Part shown: positions 17,720 to 29,265 of the stretch, piece after piece
Numbering within the stretch: the first letter of the stretch is position 1
How the letters are laid out: every line of letters starts with the position of its first letter
DNA from: a gamma proteobacterium HTCC2207
GTDB lineage: Bacteria; Pseudomonadota; Gammaproteobacteria; Pseudomonadales; Porticoccaceae
Reading direction: 5' to 3'
Assembly (NCBI GenBank): GCA_000153445.1
Contig: CH672400.1
Location: forward strand, 10,782 to 74,781
DNA: 64,000 bases
Program-made: the position numbers and the translations under genes
The notes under the pieces: generated by a model
Database searches by the model: none
Told to the model about the DNA's origin: nothing
Seen by the model: the letters and a program-made list of their open reading frames with translations, nothing else

Positions 17720-20329
17720 TTAATTAGCGACTATATTAACCAGTCTTCCTGGAACAACAATCACTTTTCGAATTGTCACACCATCGGTAAAACGCTGAAC
17801 ATTGCTGTCCGCTAGCGCCAGTTCTTCAATACTTTCCTTTGACGCATCCGCGGCCACCTGAATCTTGCCACGGACTTTGCCATTTACCTGAATCACAAGT
17901 TCAATCGAGCTGCGCACCAGCGCAGATTCGTCGAGTTTAGGCCAGGCGGCATCGGCTACTGCTTCAGAGTTACCCAGTGCTGACCAAAGGCTGTGGCAAA
18001 TATGTGGCGCTATGGGCGCCAGCAATAATACTGCACTGTTCAGAGCCTCCTGACGCACAGCGACACTTTGAGCGTCATTGTCGCTGTGTTTAGCTACTTC
18101 GTTTAATAGCTCCATCACCGCGGCAATTGCGGTGTTAAAGGTGTTGCGGCGTCCGTAGTCATCATTCACCTTGTTGATGGTTTCGTGTGTCTTGCGGCGC
18201 AGATCTTTGTGACTCTCATTGAGCGATTCTGGATGTATCTGAGCTGGTTTACCGCCAGCTGCAGCCTGATCTAAATGACTGTGTACCATTGTCCAGAGCT
18301 TACGTAAAAAGCGGTGAGCACCGGAAACACCGTCGTCGCTCCACTCCAGAGTCTGCTCTGGGGGCGCTGCGAACATAGTAAACAGTCGCACTGTGTCGGC
18401 GCCGTGCTTGTCGATCGCAGTCTGTGGATCAACACCATTATTTTTCGATTTTGACATCTTAGTAATGCCGCCGCTGAGAACGTCTTCCCCAGTCGCCGTC
18501 TCGATCGCCTTGAGACTTTTGCCTTTGGCATCGCGTTCAACAGTGACTTCGCTGGGATATAGCCACTGCTTGCGTCCGCCATTGTCTTTGTAAAAAGACT
18601 CAGCCAAAACCATGCCCTGACAGAGCAGGCTCTTGAATGGCTCGTTGCTGTTAACCAAGCCTTCATCGCGCAACAGTTTGTGATAAAAACGCGCATAGAG
18701 CAGATGCAAAATCGCGTGTTCTATACCGCCAACATATTGATCCACTGGCAACCAGTAATCGGCGCGCTCTGGGTCAAGCATGGCGCTGTCTAGATCGGAG
18801 CACGTAAAACGCGCGTAGTACCAAGAGGATTCCATAAAGGTGTCAAAGGTATCGGTCTCGCGCTCTACGGCTTGGCCATTGAGCGTATCTTTTTTCCACT
18901 CCAAGTCCGCTTTGATCGGGGACTGAATACCATCCATCTCCACCTCGGTGGGCAGCAGCATGGGCAGCCTGTCGAGGGGTACGGGAATCTCGCCGCCATC
19001 GGCCAGATTAAACATTGGGATGGGCGCCCCCCAATAACGCTGACGACTGACACCCCAGTCACGCAGACGATAGTTAGTGGTCACTGAGCCATGATCGCAC
19101 GCTTCAAGAGCTGCGGCGATAGCATCAAAGGCGGCATTAAAGTCGAGGCCATCATAGGCATCGGAATTAACCAAGGTGCCCTTGTCGGTAAAAGCTTCAC
19201 TGTCTATATCGCAGGACTCGTCACCCGTGGGGGCAATCACTTGCTTGATGGCTAGCTGATATTTTTTGGCAAATTCGTAATCGCGTTGGTCGTGAGCTGG
19301 CACTGCCATTACTGCGCCAGAGCCATATTCCATCAGTACATAGTTACCCACCCAAACTGGAACCGTCTCGCCAGTCAGGGGATGAATAGCGGTGATACCA
19401 GTATCCATACCGCGCTTTTCCATGGTCGCCATTTCGGCTTCCGAGCTCTGTTGAGTTTTACATTCGCCGATAAAGGCTGCCAGTTTCGGGTTGGATTCGG
19501 CAACGGTTAGTGCAATCGGATGCTGCGTTGCCAGGGTAAGATAGGTCACGCCCATCAGCGTATCTGGACGCGTAGTGTAGACATCAAAGCTAGGGTAATC
19601 GCCAACCGCGGAAGACAGGTCAAAGGTCATGGTCACGCCACGACTCTTGCCAATCCAATTGCGCTGCATAGTCTTTACTTGCTCGGGCCAGTGCTCCAGT
19701 TCATCGAGATCATTGAGCAGCTGTTCAGCGTAATCGGTAATACGGATAAACCACTGGGGAATTTCTTTGCGCTCTACTGGGCTGTCACAGCGCCAGCAGC
19801 AACCGTCGATAACTTGCTCATTGGCCAGCACTGTTGCGTCGTGGGGACACCAGTTTACTGCGCTGGTTTTTTTATAGACCATGCCTTTTTCATAGAGCTT
19901 GGTGAAAAACCACTGTTCCCACTTGTAGTAATCAGGATCACAGGTGGCCAGTTCTCGCGACCAGTCGATGCCAAAGCCCAGAGACTTCAGCTGCGCTTTC
20001 ATATAGGCAATGTTTTCGTGAGTCCACTTTGCCGGAGCAGTCTTATTCTGAATTGCCGCATTCTCCGCTGGCAGACCAAAAGCATCCCAACCCATAGGAT
20101 GCAGCACATTTTTACCCTGCATTCGCTGATAGCGAGCGATCACATCGGTAATTGTGTAGTTGCGCACATGTCCCATATGCAGCTTACCGCTGGGATAGGG
20201 GAACATGGCAAGGCAGTAAAACTTCTCGCGATCAGGATCTTCGGTGACTTCAAAGGTCTTATTTTCGGTCCAGTATTGCTGCGCGTCACGCTCTAATTCA
20301 GCGGGGAGATAGGGATGTTCCATGGTCAT
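17720..20329 (-). CDS. leuS: Leucyl-tRNA synthetase
   Basis: Class I synthetase that charges tRNA-Leu, with an editing domain. The protein has 869 residues; an ATG six bases downstream (MEHPY) is an equally good start. The HIGH motif appears as [15 protein letters not shown] near residue 46, and the KMSKS loop as [14 protein letters not shown] near residue 623. The CP1 editing domain (residues about 220-420) holds the [12 protein letters not shown] editing pocket. The zinc-like [21 protein letters not shown] region is present. It is the first gene of the leuS-lptE-holA unit. Confidence 0.98.
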   Translation of the reverse strand: MTMEHPYLPAELERDAQQYWTENKTFEVTEDPDREKFYCLAMFPYPSGKLHMGHVRNYTITDVIARYQRMQGKNVLHPMGWDAFGLPAENAAIQNKTAPAKWTHENIAYMKAQLKSLGFGIDWSRELATCDPDYYKWEQWFFTKLYEKGMVYKKTSAVNWCPHDATVLANEQVIDGCCWRCDSPVERKEIPQWFIRITDYAEQLLNDLDELEHWPEQVKTMQRNWIGKSRGVTMTFDLSSAVGDYPSFDVYTTRPDTLMGVTYLTLATQHPIALTVAESNPKLAAFIGECKTQQSSEAEMATMEKRGMDTGITAIHPLTGETVPVWVGNYVLMEYGSGAVMAVPAHDQRDYEFAKKYQLAIKQVIAPTGDESCDIDSEAFTDKGTLVNSDAYDGLDFNAAFDAIAAALEACDHGSVTTNYRLRDWGVSRQRYWGAPIPMFNLADGGEIPVPLDRLPMLLPTEVEMDGIQSPIKADLEWKKDTLNGQAVERETDTFDTFMESSWYYARFTCSDLDSAMLDPERADYWLPVDQYVGGIEHAILHLLYARFYHKLLRDEGLVNSNEPFKSLLCQGMVLAESFYKDNGGRKQWLYPSEVTVERDAKGKSLKAIETATGEDVLSGGITKMSKSKNNGVDPQTAIDKHGADTVRLFTMFAAPPEQTLEWSDDGVSGAHRFLRKLWTMVHSHLDQAAAGGKPAQIHPESLNESHKDLRRKTHETINKVNDDYGRRNTFNTAIAAVMELLNEVAKHSDNDAQSVAVRQEALNSAVLLLAPIAPHICHSLWSALGNSEAVADAAWPKLDESALVRSSIELVIQVNGKVRGKIQVAADASKESIEELALADSNVQRFTDGVTIRKVIVVPGRLVNIVAN

Positions 20330-20366
20330 GAAGAGTCACTGCTTATTGAATTGAAAAGAGGCGCGA

Positions 20367-20372
20367 ATTATA
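20367..20372 (-). promoter_or_regulatory. Candidate -10 box for leuS
   Basis: On the minus strand TATAAT lies about 38 bases upstream of the leuS start codon. No good -35 element is seen at the expected distance, so this rests on a perfect -10 hexamer in the right place only. Confidence 0.35.
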
Positions 20373-20516
20373 AGGTAACCGGGCCCTAGATAGATAGGTT
20401 TGGGTCGCCTCAGCGACAGGTAGTATTGGGGAGGCTGGACGATGTGACGCTGTGGTCTACGATTAATCAGAGTGTTCAGCGGTAACTGTGGTCGATAAAT
20501 CAATGAGGCTTAACCT

Positions 20517-21053
20517 ATGTATAGAGAGATTATCAAATTTTGGTTCGAAGAAGTTAGCCAAACCCAGTGGTGGAAAAAGGACGTCCAGTTCGATCAGTTA
20601 ATAGCCAGCCGTTTTTCGGAGGTTCATGGGCAAGCATCTCGCGGTGAGCTTTATCATTGGCGCGATACGGCAGCAGGGCGCTTAGCTGAGATTATTGTGC
20701 TGGATCAGTTTTCGCGAAATATCTATCGCAATTTACCGTTGTCATTTGCAGCGGATTCACTGGCTCTCGTGCTGGCCCAAGAAGCGATTCGTTTTGCAGC
20801 GGATAAGGAGGTTTCAGAAGATCAGCGGAGCTTTTTCTATATGCCATTTATGCACAGTGAATCGGCGATAATTCATCAACAGGCAGTTCTACTGTATAAG
20901 GCTTTTGGAGACGAAGGAAATTTGAAGTTCGAATTGCGGCACAAAGCGATCATCGATCGATTTGGCCGCTATCCTCATAGAAATGAAATTTTGGGGCGTG
21001 ATTCAACAGCGGATGAAATTGAGTTTCTATCCCATCCCGGATCAAGCTTCTAA
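20517..21053 (+). CDS. DUF924 family protein
   Basis: A 178-residue soluble all-helical protein. The start IIKFWFEEVSQTQWWKKDVQFD, the segment GRLAEIIVLDQFSRNIYRN and the end HKAIIDRFGRYPHRNEILGRDSTADEIEFL are hallmarks of DUF924 (YbgA/TPR-like fold), whose function is unknown. It stands alone between the divergent leuS operon and the convergent peroxiredoxin gene. Confidence 0.9.
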   Translation: MYREIIKFWFEEVSQTQWWKKDVQFDQLIASRFSEVHGQASRGELYHWRDTAAGRLAEIIVLDQFSRNIYRNLPLSFAADSLALVLAQEAIRFAADKEVSEDQRSFFYMPFMHSESAIIHQQAVLLYKAFGDEGNLKFELRHKAIIDRFGRYPHRNEILGRDSTADEIEFLSHPGSSF

Positions 21054-21084
21054 CCGTTTAGGCCAGATCAAATGCTTATAGCGC

Positions 21085-21612
21085 CTAGCTCGCAATTCTT
21101 TCCGGCACACCCAGCTCTCTCAACTTTGCAGCCATATCCTCAGCCGAGGAGGCTGGGCGAATATTTTTGTCGATAAATAGAATCGTGCCATCTGTCCCTA
21201 TGTAAAATGTATGGCGCTTGGGCAGCCCGTAGACCGCGAGCACATCATAGGCTTTGGCGGTTTTTTTGCTCGGGTCACTCAGCAGAGGGAAATCCGCTTT
21301 GTACGCTTCGGCAAATTCAATATTCTTTTCAATTGGGTCAACGCTGGCCATAAAGTAGGCAACTTCTAAATTCTTCAGCAGGTGGCCATTGTCTGCCAGG
21401 GATTTACATTCGATGGTACAGCCGCCGGTAAAGGCTTTCGGGTACCAAGCGATAACGACAGTTTCTTTACCCTCAAATTGGCTGGCGCTGTAAGTCTTAC
21501 CGTCTGTTGCTTCGAGTAAAAAGTCTGGAGCCTGATCGCCGACTTCCAATGCCCCAGCGGCGCTTGCCGCTAGGCTAAATGTGATTGCAGTTAAAAATGT
21601 TTTAACGTTCAT
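21085..21612 (-). CDS. Exported PrxQ/BCP-type peroxiredoxin
   Basis: A thiol peroxidase of the AhpC/TSA superfamily. I chose the ATG at 21612 because it gives a signal peptide ([21 protein letters not shown]) and overlaps the lnt stop by four bases. The mature protein has the peroxidatic motif [14 protein letters not shown], with a second cysteine four residues on, resembling PrxQ. It is 175 residues. Export to the periplasm is unusual for the PrxQ type and suggests envelope peroxide defence. Confidence 0.88.
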   Translation of the reverse strand: MNVKTFLTAITFSLAASAAGALEVGDQAPDFLLEATDGKTYSASQFEGKETVVIAWYPKAFTGGCTIECKSLADNGHLLKNLEVAYFMASVDPIEKNIEFAEAYKADFPLLSDPSKKTAKAYDVLAVYGLPKRHTFYIGTDGTILFIDKNIRPASSAEDMAAKLRELGVPERIAS

Positions 21613-23147
21613 ATTTGTTTCCCCAATCTCTCTTTTAAATGCCGTCTTATTATTAATACACTGCAGATTAGCAGCGCCATGATCACGACCGGCCATGAGC
21701 CAGTCCGTGCAAAAAAAGTCTTTCCAGCTCTTGGCAGCACATTGCCCCTGAGTTCGCCGGTACTAAATTGGTCCAGTTGCTGTTCAATGCTGCCGCGGTG
21801 GTCGACTATCGCGGTAACCCCATTGTTTGTGCCGCGCAGCATGGGTTTGGCGACTTCAATGGCGCGCATGCGAGCCATTTGCATATGTTGCTGCGGCGCA
21901 AAGGAATCACCGAACCAAGCATCGTTACTCACTGTTAACAGCATTGTTGCCTCGCGGCTAATGCGGGCCACCAAATTAGGGTAGACAATCTCGTAACAGA
22001 TTGCCGTAGCCAGGGGCTCGCCGGCTATGGTTAGCAACGACTGATCCGACGCGCCGAGAGAAAACGATGACATCGGCAGGTTAAAAAAGCGGATCAGACC
22101 GCGCAACACAGCTTCAAAAGGCACATATTCACCGAAGGGCACTAAGCGGGTTTTATCATACTGCCCAGATGCTGCGCCTAGGGCTAACACCGAGTTGTAG
22201 TACTTACCGCTCTGCCAGTCTTTGGTAGGTATACCGGTTAAGAGAGCGGTTTGGTTCACTTTTGCGCGGTTGTCGATACCAACAAGAAATTCACTGACAG
22301 ACTGGGGAATTGCTGGAACAGCAGCTTCTGGCCAGACAATTAGGTCGGCACCCCAGTAGGGCTCAGACTGTTGTTGCAGTTGGGTAAAAATATTCTGGCG
22401 TTCGCTAGGTGACCACTTTTTGTTTTGATCAGTGTTGGGTTGAATCAATACCACTGAGAGATTTTTGCCGGTTTCCTGAGTCCACGAGACGGTCTGAAGT
22501 AAGCGCCCGCTTACAGTAACGGTTATTATTATAAGGAGTGAGAGCTTTAATGTGGCAGGGATAGGCTGTCTTTCTCCCGACGCTTTCCCCTTCAAAAGTG
22601 ATTGACCTAATTGCGCAAGAGTCGCTGCCGCCAACGCAGTAATAAAGCTTAACCACATTACCCCACCAATCGGTGCCCAGCCGTTAAGCCAGGTGTCAGT
22701 GTGAATATAGCCGGCATAGAGCCAAGGGAATCCGGTAAACATCCAGCTGCGAAACCATTCGCTGAGCACCCAGACTGCCGGCAGCCCAAGCAGCCATGAG
22801 GTTGAATGCTGAGGAATCAGTGCACTGAGCGCAAAGGGCAGAGCAAAAAGTAAGGCCAGGAACAAACAGAAAAGCGCAGTTGTCAGCAGAGCCAGTGGCG
22901 CGGGAATAAAGCCGTGTTCATGGATGCTGATATAGACCCAGCTAACACCCGCAAAGAACATGGCGAAGCCAAATACGCCGGCTTTGACTAGAGCCTGTTT
23001 GACGGTTTGATGCTGTAATTTATAAAACAGTACGGCGATGCAGGGAATCGCAATGGGCCAGAAATTAAACGGCGCTAGGGCCATTGGCAGCATAGCTCCG
23101 GAGGCAAATAGTAGGAGAAATGTTTGCCCGCGGGCTGAACGCATCAT
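21609..23147 (-). CDS. lnt: Apolipoprotein N-acyltransferase
   Basis: Lnt adds the third acyl chain to lipoproteins in the inner membrane. The 512-residue protein has about six N-terminal membrane segments, then a nitrilase domain with the catalytic triad region: Glu in [11 protein letters not shown], Lys in [14 protein letters not shown] and Cys in [10 protein letters not shown]. It overlaps corC by four bases and the peroxiredoxin gene by four, so it is tightly coupled within the miaB-phoH-ybeY-corC-lnt operon. Confidence 0.96.
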   Translation of the reverse strand: MMRSARGQTFLLLFASGAMLPMALAPFNFWPIAIPCIAVLFYKLQHQTVKQALVKAGVFGFAMFFAGVSWVYISIHEHGFIPAPLALLTTALFCLFLALLFALPFALSALIPQHSTSWLLGLPAVWVLSEWFRSWMFTGFPWLYAGYIHTDTWLNGWAPIGGVMWLSFITALAAATLAQLGQSLLKGKASGERQPIPATLKLSLLIIITVTVSGRLLQTVSWTQETGKNLSVVLIQPNTDQNKKWSPSERQNIFTQLQQQSEPYWGADLIVWPEAAVPAIPQSVSEFLVGIDNRAKVNQTALLTGIPTKDWQSGKYYNSVLALGAASGQYDKTRLVPFGEYVPFEAVLRGLIRFFNLPMSSFSLGASDQSLLTIAGEPLATAICYEIVYPNLVARISREATMLLTVSNDAWFGDSFAPQQHMQMARMRAIEVAKPMLRGTNNGVTAIVDHRGSIEQQLDQFSTGELRGNVLPRAGKTFFARTGSWPVVIMALLICSVLIIRRHLKERLGKQI

Positions 23148-23983
23148 GGCGTTATTTTAGTGACTTCCAGCTGGGTGATTTTGCGGTTATCACCATCTGT
23201 GACCTTGAAGGTAAAGCCATCAAAGTCGATGCTTTCATTGATCTCTGGCAACCGTCCAAAGGCGTGCAGAACTAGGCCGCCCACCGTATCAAACTCATCG
23301 TCTGCCAAGCCTACGTCAAAGAACTCGTTAAACTCGCTAACTTCAGCAATGGCCTCAACATTAAAGCTGCCACTTGTGGTGGCTTTAATCGGTGCTTCTT
23401 CATGCTCGTCGGTTTCATCTTCGATTTCGCCGACAATCTCTTCAAGGATATCCTCAATAGTTAGCAGACCGGAGACGCCGCCGTATTCGTCCACAACAAT
23501 GGCCATGTGATAGCGCTGTTCGCGAAACTCTTGCAGCAGCACATTGAGGCGCTTGCTCTCTGGAATAATGGTGGCGGGGCGCAGCAGGGCTTTTAGATCA
23601 AATGATTCATTGCCCGACAGCAGCAGTGGCAGCATTTCTTTTGCCAGGAGTATGCCCTTGATATCGTCTGAGGATTCTCCGACCACGGGGAAGCGCGAGT
23701 GCTGGGAACTGATAACGACTTTGAGAACTTGCTCGAGGCTGAAGTCGTCGTCGATGATCACCATTTGCGAGCGAGGGATCATAATTTCACGGGCCTGCTG
23801 ATCTGAGACTTTTAGCGCCCCCTCCATAATCTGCAGCACGCTGGCATCAATAATTGATTCATTTTCCGCACTGCGCAAGATATCGGCAACATCTTCACTG
23901 CTGCGTGGCGTTTGCGAAAAGACGTCAGAAATCCTTTTAAAAATGGATTTTTCGGCAGCGCTAGTGGTTGTTTCATCGTTCAT
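23144..23983 (-). CDS. corC: CBS-domain protein CorC (YbeX)
   Basis: A cytosolic protein with paired CBS domains (about residues 60-190; IMIPRSQMVIID, then FPVVGESSDDIKGILLAKEM and MAIVVDEYGGVSGLLTIEDILEEIVGEI) and a C-terminal CorC/HlyC domain (EFDTVGGLVLHAFGRLPE). It is linked to Mg2+/Co2+ efflux and, through its operon, to ribosome maturation. It lies three bases after ybeY. The 279-residue length is normal. Confidence 0.95.
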   Translation of the reverse strand: MNDETTTSAAEKSIFKRISDVFSQTPRSSEDVADILRSAENESIIDASVLQIMEGALKVSDQQAREIMIPRSQMVIIDDDFSLEQVLKVVISSQHSRFPVVGESSDDIKGILLAKEMLPLLLSGNESFDLKALLRPATIIPESKRLNVLLQEFREQRYHMAIVVDEYGGVSGLLTIEDILEEIVGEIEDETDEHEEAPIKATTSGSFNVEAIAEVSEFNEFFDVGLADDEFDTVGGLVLHAFGRLPEINESIDFDGFTFKVTDGDNRKITQLEVTKITP

Positions 23984-23986
23984 TGT

Positions 23987-24481
23987 TTAATTGCTCGTGA
24001 CTTTAGTCAGGTCGTCGGAGGACTCGTCGAGAATCCGGTAGGGGGCTGGGAAGTCTAGTTTCAGCATAATCTCTGTTTCTAAACCTTCCATCTGCTCGGC
24101 ATCTTGATCTTCAATATGATCGTAACCGAGCAAGTGCAAAACGCCGTGGATCACTATATGTGCCCAATGTGCGTCGACAGTTTTTTGTTGATCGGAGGCT
24201 TCCCGGATTACCACCGGGGCGCAGATCACCAGATCGCCGAGAATCGGCAAGGGTTCGGGTGTGACTGCATCAAAGGGAAAGCTGAGAACGTTGGTGGCAC
24301 CGCTTTTACCGCGGTAGCGCTGATTGAAATCGGCGCTCTCTTGCTCATCGACAATCCGAATACTCAGCTCGCATTCATCCCGCTCGTCACGTATCGCAGC
24401 GCCTAACCAGCGCTTGATACTGTCTTCGTCGGGAGAGTCTTCAGAGGCGCAGGCCTTCTGAATGTCGATCGTTAAATTCAT
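23987..24481 (-). CDS. ybeY: Endoribonuclease YbeY
   Basis: A metallo-endoribonuclease needed for 16S rRNA 3' maturation and ribosome quality control. The three-histidine zinc motif is seen as HIVIHGVLHLLGYDH near residue 120. GATNVLSFPFD and LGDLVICAPVV are also conserved. The 164-residue protein carries a short acidic C-terminal tail. It sits 11 bases after phoH. Confidence 0.96.
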   Translation of the reverse strand: MNLTIDIQKACASEDSPDEDSIKRWLGAAIRDERDECELSIRIVDEQESADFNQRYRGKSGATNVLSFPFDAVTPEPLPILGDLVICAPVVIREASDQQKTVDAHWAHIVIHGVLHLLGYDHIEDQDAEQMEGLETEIMLKLDFPAPYRILDESSDDLTKVTSN

Positions 24482-24492
24482 TTGTCGGTTAT

Positions 24493-25626
24493 TTATTCAG
24501 TTTTCTCGTGGGCATCATAGGCATCTACGATGCTTTGGACAATAGGGTGACGGACGACATCCCGCGATATGAAGTGAGTGAAGCTTACTTCCTCGACAGT
24601 TTCGAGCACTTCGCAGGCATGAATCAAGCCGGATTGCACGCCGCGTGGCAGGTCAATCTGTGACATATCGCCAGTAATCACCGCCGTCGAGCCGAAGCCA
24701 ATGCGAGTGAGAAACATCTTCATTTGCTCGCGAGTGGTATTTTGCGCTTCATCGAGCAGGATATAGGCGCCATTTAGGGTGCGGCCACGCATATAGGCTA
24801 GCGGGGCAATCTCAATGACGTTGCGCTCCTGCAGTTTTGCCACGGTTTCAAAACCGAGCATTTCATGCAATGCGTCATACAGAGGGCGTAGGTAGGGGTC
24901 GACTTTTTGTGCCAGATCTCCGGGTAAAAATCCCAGTCGCTCGCCGGCTTCCACTGCGGGCCGAACCAGCAGGATGCGTTCAACTTCATCTCGAAGTAGT
25001 GCTTCCACTGCGCAGGCAACTGCTAGATAGGTCTTTCCTGTGCCGGCAGGCCCAATACCAAAATTGACATCGTGAGTCTGAATCGCACGCACATAGCGCT
25101 GCTGATTGAGGCCGCGAGGTTTGATATTGCCTTTTTTGGTGCGAATCACGCTGAAGTTTTCAGCGCTGTCTATTGGCTCGGGTCTGTTAGCTGGGGGTGT
25201 TTGCATTAACGACGCCTCTTTACGAGATGGTTTGCCGGTGGTGTTGGCTTGTTGGTTGGAGGGCTGGTTAGAGCGCTGTTTTGAGGGCTGTTTTGAGAGC
25301 CGGGTAGGTTTCGGCTCTGGCTGGCTCTGACGTAAGTTAAGGTGCACTTCTTCGGGAGACAACTCAGTGCAATGTGCTGTTTGTTGGTAGAGATTATAAA
25401 TAACCGCTGTGGCTTGACTGGCTGCAGTAGCATCGCCGTAGGCGGCAAAAAAATTGTCTCGCGAGCGAATATCAACATCAAGGCGTTTTTCGATTAAGCG
25501 GATGTGTTCATCAAATTGGCCACAGAGTGCAGCGAGACGGCGAGCATCATTGGGCTCAAGAGTGAGCGTCGAGGCAGATGGTTGGTTATCCGATCTTTTC
25601 AATGAGTGCTTTTGTACCTTAGTCAA
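24493..25626 (-). CDS. ybeZ: PhoH family ATPase (YbeZ)
   Basis: A P-loop ATPase that works with YbeY in RNA metabolism. The N-terminal KH-like/AAA-adjacent region (residues 20-95) is followed by a low-complexity linker rich in Gln, Ser, Pro and Lys (about 108-150), then the PhoH core with Walker [14 protein letters not shown] near residue 197 and Walker B ILLDEAQN near residue 295. The 377 residues slightly exceed E. coli YbeZ because of the linker. Confidence 0.94.
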   Translation of the reverse strand: MTKVQKHSLKRSDNQPSASTLTLEPNDARRLAALCGQFDEHIRLIEKRLDVDIRSRDNFFAAYGDATAASQATAVIYNLYQQTAHCTELSPEEVHLNLRQSQPEPKPTRLSKQPSKQRSNQPSNQQANTTGKPSRKEASLMQTPPANRPEPIDSAENFSVIRTKKGNIKPRGLNQQRYVRAIQTHDVNFGIGPAGTGKTYLAVACAVEALLRDEVERILLVRPAVEAGERLGFLPGDLAQKVDPYLRPLYDALHEMLGFETVAKLQERNVIEIAPLAYMRGRTLNGAYILLDEAQNTTREQMKMFLTRIGFGSTAVITGDMSQIDLPRGVQSGLIHACEVLETVEEVSFTHFISRDVVRHPIVQSIVDAYDAHEKTE

Positions 25627-25736
25627 GTGAGCGTACTGCTAGCATAGCGCGATCTGTGAAGCAGGGTAAACCCTTTGTCTTGCTCAAATAGTATAAGAAC
25701 TTGGCCCCTTAACGTGATTGCTTATATGCAGGCTGG

Positions 25737-27092
25737 CTAGGCTAATTCGCCACGCAGTGAGTTGGTTAGTGCCTCGGTGACAATACTGTCGACAAAGGTG
25801 CCTATCAGCGCGTGGTTATCGCTGCGGAAGTTCACCACACGATTATTCTCAGTACGCCCCTGGAGCTGCCCTGGATCTTTCTTCGAAATGCCGGTGACCA
25901 GCAATTTTTCGCGCTTACCAACCATGCGACGACTAATCTCGGCAGCGTTCTGGCTGATGCGATCCTGAAGGATTTTCAAACGCTGCTTTTTCACTGCTTC
26001 CGACGTGTTGTCGGGCAGATCTGCTGCCGGTGTTCCGGGTCTGGCGCTGTAGATAAAACTAAACGAGGTATCAAAGCCAATATCGCTAATTAGCTTCATG
26101 GTTGCGGAAAAATCCTCTTCACTTTCATTGGGAAAGCCAATAATAAAGTCCGATGAGATGCTGATGTCGGGGCGCACTTCGCGCAGGCGGCGAATTTTTG
26201 ATTTGTATTCGATCGCTGTGTGGCCTCGCTTCATGGCCATCAATATTTTGTCGGAGCCGCTCTGCACCGGAAGGTGCAAATGACTGACTAGCTCGGGTAC
26301 GCGAGCATAGGTTTCGATTAGGCGATCGGAAAACTCTACTGGGTGAGAGGTCGTATAGCGAATTCTATCTATACCGGCAATATCGGCTACATAGGGCAGC
26401 AGTTCGGCGAAGTCGCAAATGGATCCATCAGGCATCTCGCCGAGATAAGCATTGACGTTCTGGCCCAGCAGATTGACCTCGCGAACACCCTGTTGGGCCA
26501 GTGCGGCGATTTCGGCGAGCACATCGGCCATGGGGCGGCTGACCTCTTCACCGCGCGTGTAAGGTACTACGCAAAAAGAACAGTATTTCGAACAGCCTTC
26601 CATAATCGAGACAAAGGCGGATACGCCATCGGCTTCCGGTGTTGGCAGGCGATCGAACTTTTCAATTTCCGGAAAGCTAATATCAACGACTACTGTGCCA
26701 TCGGCTTGATTGGTCTCCATCATCTCGGGTAGGCGGTGCAGGGTTTGCGGGCCAAATACCAAGTCGACAAAGGGAGCGCGCTTGGCAATGGCCGCGCCCT
26801 CCTGGCTGGCAACACAGCCGCCCACGCCAATAATTAAGTCCGGATTAGCCTCTTTTAAATGTTTCCAACGACCGAGCTGGTGAAATACTTTTTCCTGAGC
26901 CTTCTCACGAATCGAACAGGTGTTGAGCAAGATTACATCGGCATCTTCCGCACTGTCTGTGGCAATCATCTGGTGACTGTCGCCGAGCAAGTCGCGCATG
27001 CGCGCAGAGTCATACTCATTCATTTGACAGCCATGAGTGACGATATGGAGCTTTTTAGTCGGCTTAGTCGGTTTAGTCGCAGTTTCGGTCAT
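25737..27092 (-). CDS. miaB: tRNA-2-methylthio-N6-dimethylallyladenosine synthase
   Basis: A radical-SAM methylthiotransferase that acts on A37 of tRNAs reading UNN codons. The 451-residue protein has the N-terminal MTTase domain ([29 protein letters not shown], three cluster cysteines), the radical SAM motif [17 protein letters not shown] near residue 167 and a C-terminal TRAM domain. The N-terminus carries a TKPTKPTKK stretch encoded by short TTAGTCGG repeats. It is the first gene of the minus-strand operon ending in the peroxiredoxin. Confidence 0.97.
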   Translation of the reverse strand: MTETATKPTKPTKKLHIVTHGCQMNEYDSARMRDLLGDSHQMIATDSAEDADVILLNTCSIREKAQEKVFHQLGRWKHLKEANPDLIIGVGGCVASQEGAAIAKRAPFVDLVFGPQTLHRLPEMMETNQADGTVVVDISFPEIEKFDRLPTPEADGVSAFVSIMEGCSKYCSFCVVPYTRGEEVSRPMADVLAEIAALAQQGVREVNLLGQNVNAYLGEMPDGSICDFAELLPYVADIAGIDRIRYTTSHPVEFSDRLIETYARVPELVSHLHLPVQSGSDKILMAMKRGHTAIEYKSKIRRLREVRPDISISSDFIIGFPNESEEDFSATMKLISDIGFDTSFSFIYSARPGTPAADLPDNTSEAVKKQRLKILQDRISQNAAEISRRMVGKREKLLVTGISKKDPGQLQGRTENNRVVNFRSDNHALIGTFVDSIVTEALTNSLRGELA

Positions 27093-27258
27093 CGAATTGG
27101 TTAATCTTTGATCAATTAAAGAGGTCGAGCATTATAGCCCTGCAAACCCAATTCGCAACATAAAGCCACTATTTCGGGTCGCCATTTAATGGCGTTATAT
27201 AAAAACATCCTGTGCTATTATTGTCGCCCTCTAAATGCACCAAATTGGCAGACTATTC

Positions 27259-27606
27259 ATGTCCAGTGAACCCATCTATCGAATTACCTTTTTTAACCAG
27301 GAACAGGTCTACGAGATCTACGCGCGGCATGTCTTTCAGAGTGATCTCTGGGGCTTTTTAGAGGTGGAAGAATTTATATTTGGTGAGCGCTCACAGATGA
27401 TTGTTGATCCCGCCGAAGAGAAGCTTAAAAATGAGTTCTCAGGGATTAAGCGCAGCTTTATTCCGATGCAGTCCATTGTGCGGATAGATGAAGTGGAAAA
27501 AGAGGGAGCCGGCAAAATCACCGAGGCTAATGCCAGCGCATCCGGCGGCAATGTGCGGCCCTTTCCGTTCCCGTCGATGGCTTCAAGCAAGCCGTCAAAA
27601 GACTAA
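27259..27606 (+). CDS. DUF1820 family protein
   Basis: A 115-residue soluble protein. The start at 27259 (MSSEPIYRITFFNQEQVYEIYARHV) matches the family; an in-frame ATG at 27235 adds eight residues. The core DLWGFLEVEEFIFGERSQMIVDPAEEKLKNEF and RSFIPMQSIVRIDEV identify DUF1820, found widely in gammaproteobacteria and of unknown function. It is divergent from miaB and is followed by the type II secretion locus after 165 bases. Confidence 0.9.
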   Translation: MSSEPIYRITFFNQEQVYEIYARHVFQSDLWGFLEVEEFIFGERSQMIVDPAEEKLKNEFSGIKRSFIPMQSIVRIDEVEKEGAGKITEANASASGGNVRPFPFPSMASSKPSKD

Positions 27607-27771
27607 CGAGCAAGTGCAGCAAGTAGTTTTACTAGGCTTCGCCTAAGGCATTGTTAAGCCAGCTTAGCCGTGTATCGCTGGGGTCCACTATGATAGAGTT
27701 TGCGGTTTAAAGAACCGCTCGCGCACCGTAATTACTGAAAGCGATTGCGAAACGTAAAAACAGAGGTACCA

Positions 27772-29250
27772 ATGACAGACGAAGTGCTCGACTTACTGCC
27801 CTATGAGTTTGCGCGGGTCAACCGTGTCCTTCTGCGTGCCGTCGAAAGCGATTTATTGTTGGCACCAGATGCGCCAGATTGGGCGATCAGTGAAGTTGTT
27901 CGTATGAGCAGCGGCAGTTTGAGTCATAGCAGTCTTGCTGTGCATGCTGTTGGTGACCAAGAGTTTGATGCTCAGTTGAGCCAGCTATACAGCGGCCAGC
28001 AGGGTTCTTCTGAAGCGGTCATGGCGGATATGAAAGACTTCGTCGATATGGAGTCTGCAGCAGCAGAACTCGAAGACGCCGGAGATCTTTTAGATGCAGA
28101 GAATGATGCGCCAATTGTGCGCTTGCTCAATGCCGTGATCGCCGAATCTTTAAAAGAAAATGCCTCCGATATTCATATTGAACCCTACGAGAAAGAAGCG
28201 CTGGTGAGGTTTCGTCTCGATGGCGTCTTGCGCACCGTGCTAACACCCTCTATTCAAATTGCACCGCTGCTTATCTCGCGGATTAAAGTGATGTCAAAGC
28301 TGGATATCGCCGAGCGTCGTCTGCCTCAAGATGGTCGTATGGGCGTGCGCCTCGGCGGCCGCAGTATTGATCTGCGTGTCTCCACTATGCCCTCCAGTCA
28401 TGGCGAACGGGTAGTAATGCGACTGCTGGATAAAGATGCTGGCAAGTTGAAAACTGATGATCTGGGTATGCCTCAAGACACCAAGGCGGAACTGGTCGAT
28501 CTGGTGTCGCGGCCTCACGGTATTATTCTGGTAACCGGCCCCACTGGTTCGGGTAAGACAACTACTCTTTATGCTGCCCTGCAGCAGATGGATCGTCAGC
28601 AGCGCAACATTATGACTGTCGAAGATCCTGTGGAATATGATCTTCCGGGCATTAGCCAGACGCAGATTAACCTGCGTGCAGGAATGACCTTTGCCCGCGG
28701 CCTGCGCGCTATTTTGCGTCAGGATCCCGATGTAATCTTAATTGGTGAGATTCGCGACGGCGAAACTGCCGAAATTGCTACTCAGGCCAGTTTGACTGGT
28801 CACCTAGTGCTCTCAACCCTTCACACAAATACTGCTGCGGGCGCCATCACGCGACTGCAGGACCTAGGTGTCGATAGCTTTTTACTCGCCTCTACTGTGC
28901 GCGGCATAGTCTCTCAGCGTCTGTTGCGAAAACTCTGTACTGACTGTCGCGTTTCTGAGCAGCCAAATGAATTTAATCGCAATTTATTGCAGCTGCAGCC
29001 CGGCGAGGAGATATTCCAGTCTTCTGGTTGCAGCGAGTGCAATAATACTGGCTTTAAAGGCCGTCAGGCACTCTTTGAACTGGTCTCGGTAGATGCCAAT
29101 TTACAAACCTTGATCCATGAAAATGCCGGCGAATTAGAGCTTGAAAGTGCCATTCGCAAAACCGTGCCCAGTATCCGCGATGCAGGCTTCGAATTAGTGC
29201 GCCGTGGCGTCACCACTATCGAAGAAGTGCTTCGTGTCACCAGCGTTTAA
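27772..29250 (+). CDS. gspE: Type II secretion ATPase GspE
   Basis: The cytoplasmic hexameric ATPase that drives pseudopilus assembly. I chose ATG 27772, preceded by AGAGGT; the reading frame is open to 27745. The 492-residue protein has an N1E-like region, a central domain with DIHIEPYEKEALVRFRLDG, Walker A GPTGSGKTTTLYA near residue 261, Asp box and Walker B ILIGEIRD. The zinc-binding CM domain has CTDC and CSEC pairs near residues 386 and 423. It is the first gene of the locus. Confidence 0.97.
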   Translation: MTDEVLDLLPYEFARVNRVLLRAVESDLLLAPDAPDWAISEVVRMSSGSLSHSSLAVHAVGDQEFDAQLSQLYSGQQGSSEAVMADMKDFVDMESAAAELEDAGDLLDAENDAPIVRLLNAVIAESLKENASDIHIEPYEKEALVRFRLDGVLRTVLTPSIQIAPLLISRIKVMSKLDIAERRLPQDGRMGVRLGGRSIDLRVSTMPSSHGERVVMRLLDKDAGKLKTDDLGMPQDTKAELVDLVSRPHGIILVTGPTGSGKTTTLYAALQQMDRQQRNIMTVEDPVEYDLPGISQTQINLRAGMTFARGLRAILRQDPDVILIGEIRDGETAEIATQASLTGHLVLSTLHTNTAAGAITRLQDLGVDSFLLASTVRGIVSQRLLRKLCTDCRVSEQPNEFNRNLLQLQPGEEIFQSSGCSECNNTGFKGRQALFELVSVDANLQTLIHENAGELELESAIRKTVPSIRDAGFELVRRGVTTIEEVLRVTSV

Positions 29251-29265
29251 CTCAGGGCTCTAATC

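Noticed and set aside
19520-20296. Long plus-strand open frame antisense to leuS (258 residues)
   Set aside because: It mirrors leuS codon structure, has no domain and no ribosome binding site; leuS is certain.
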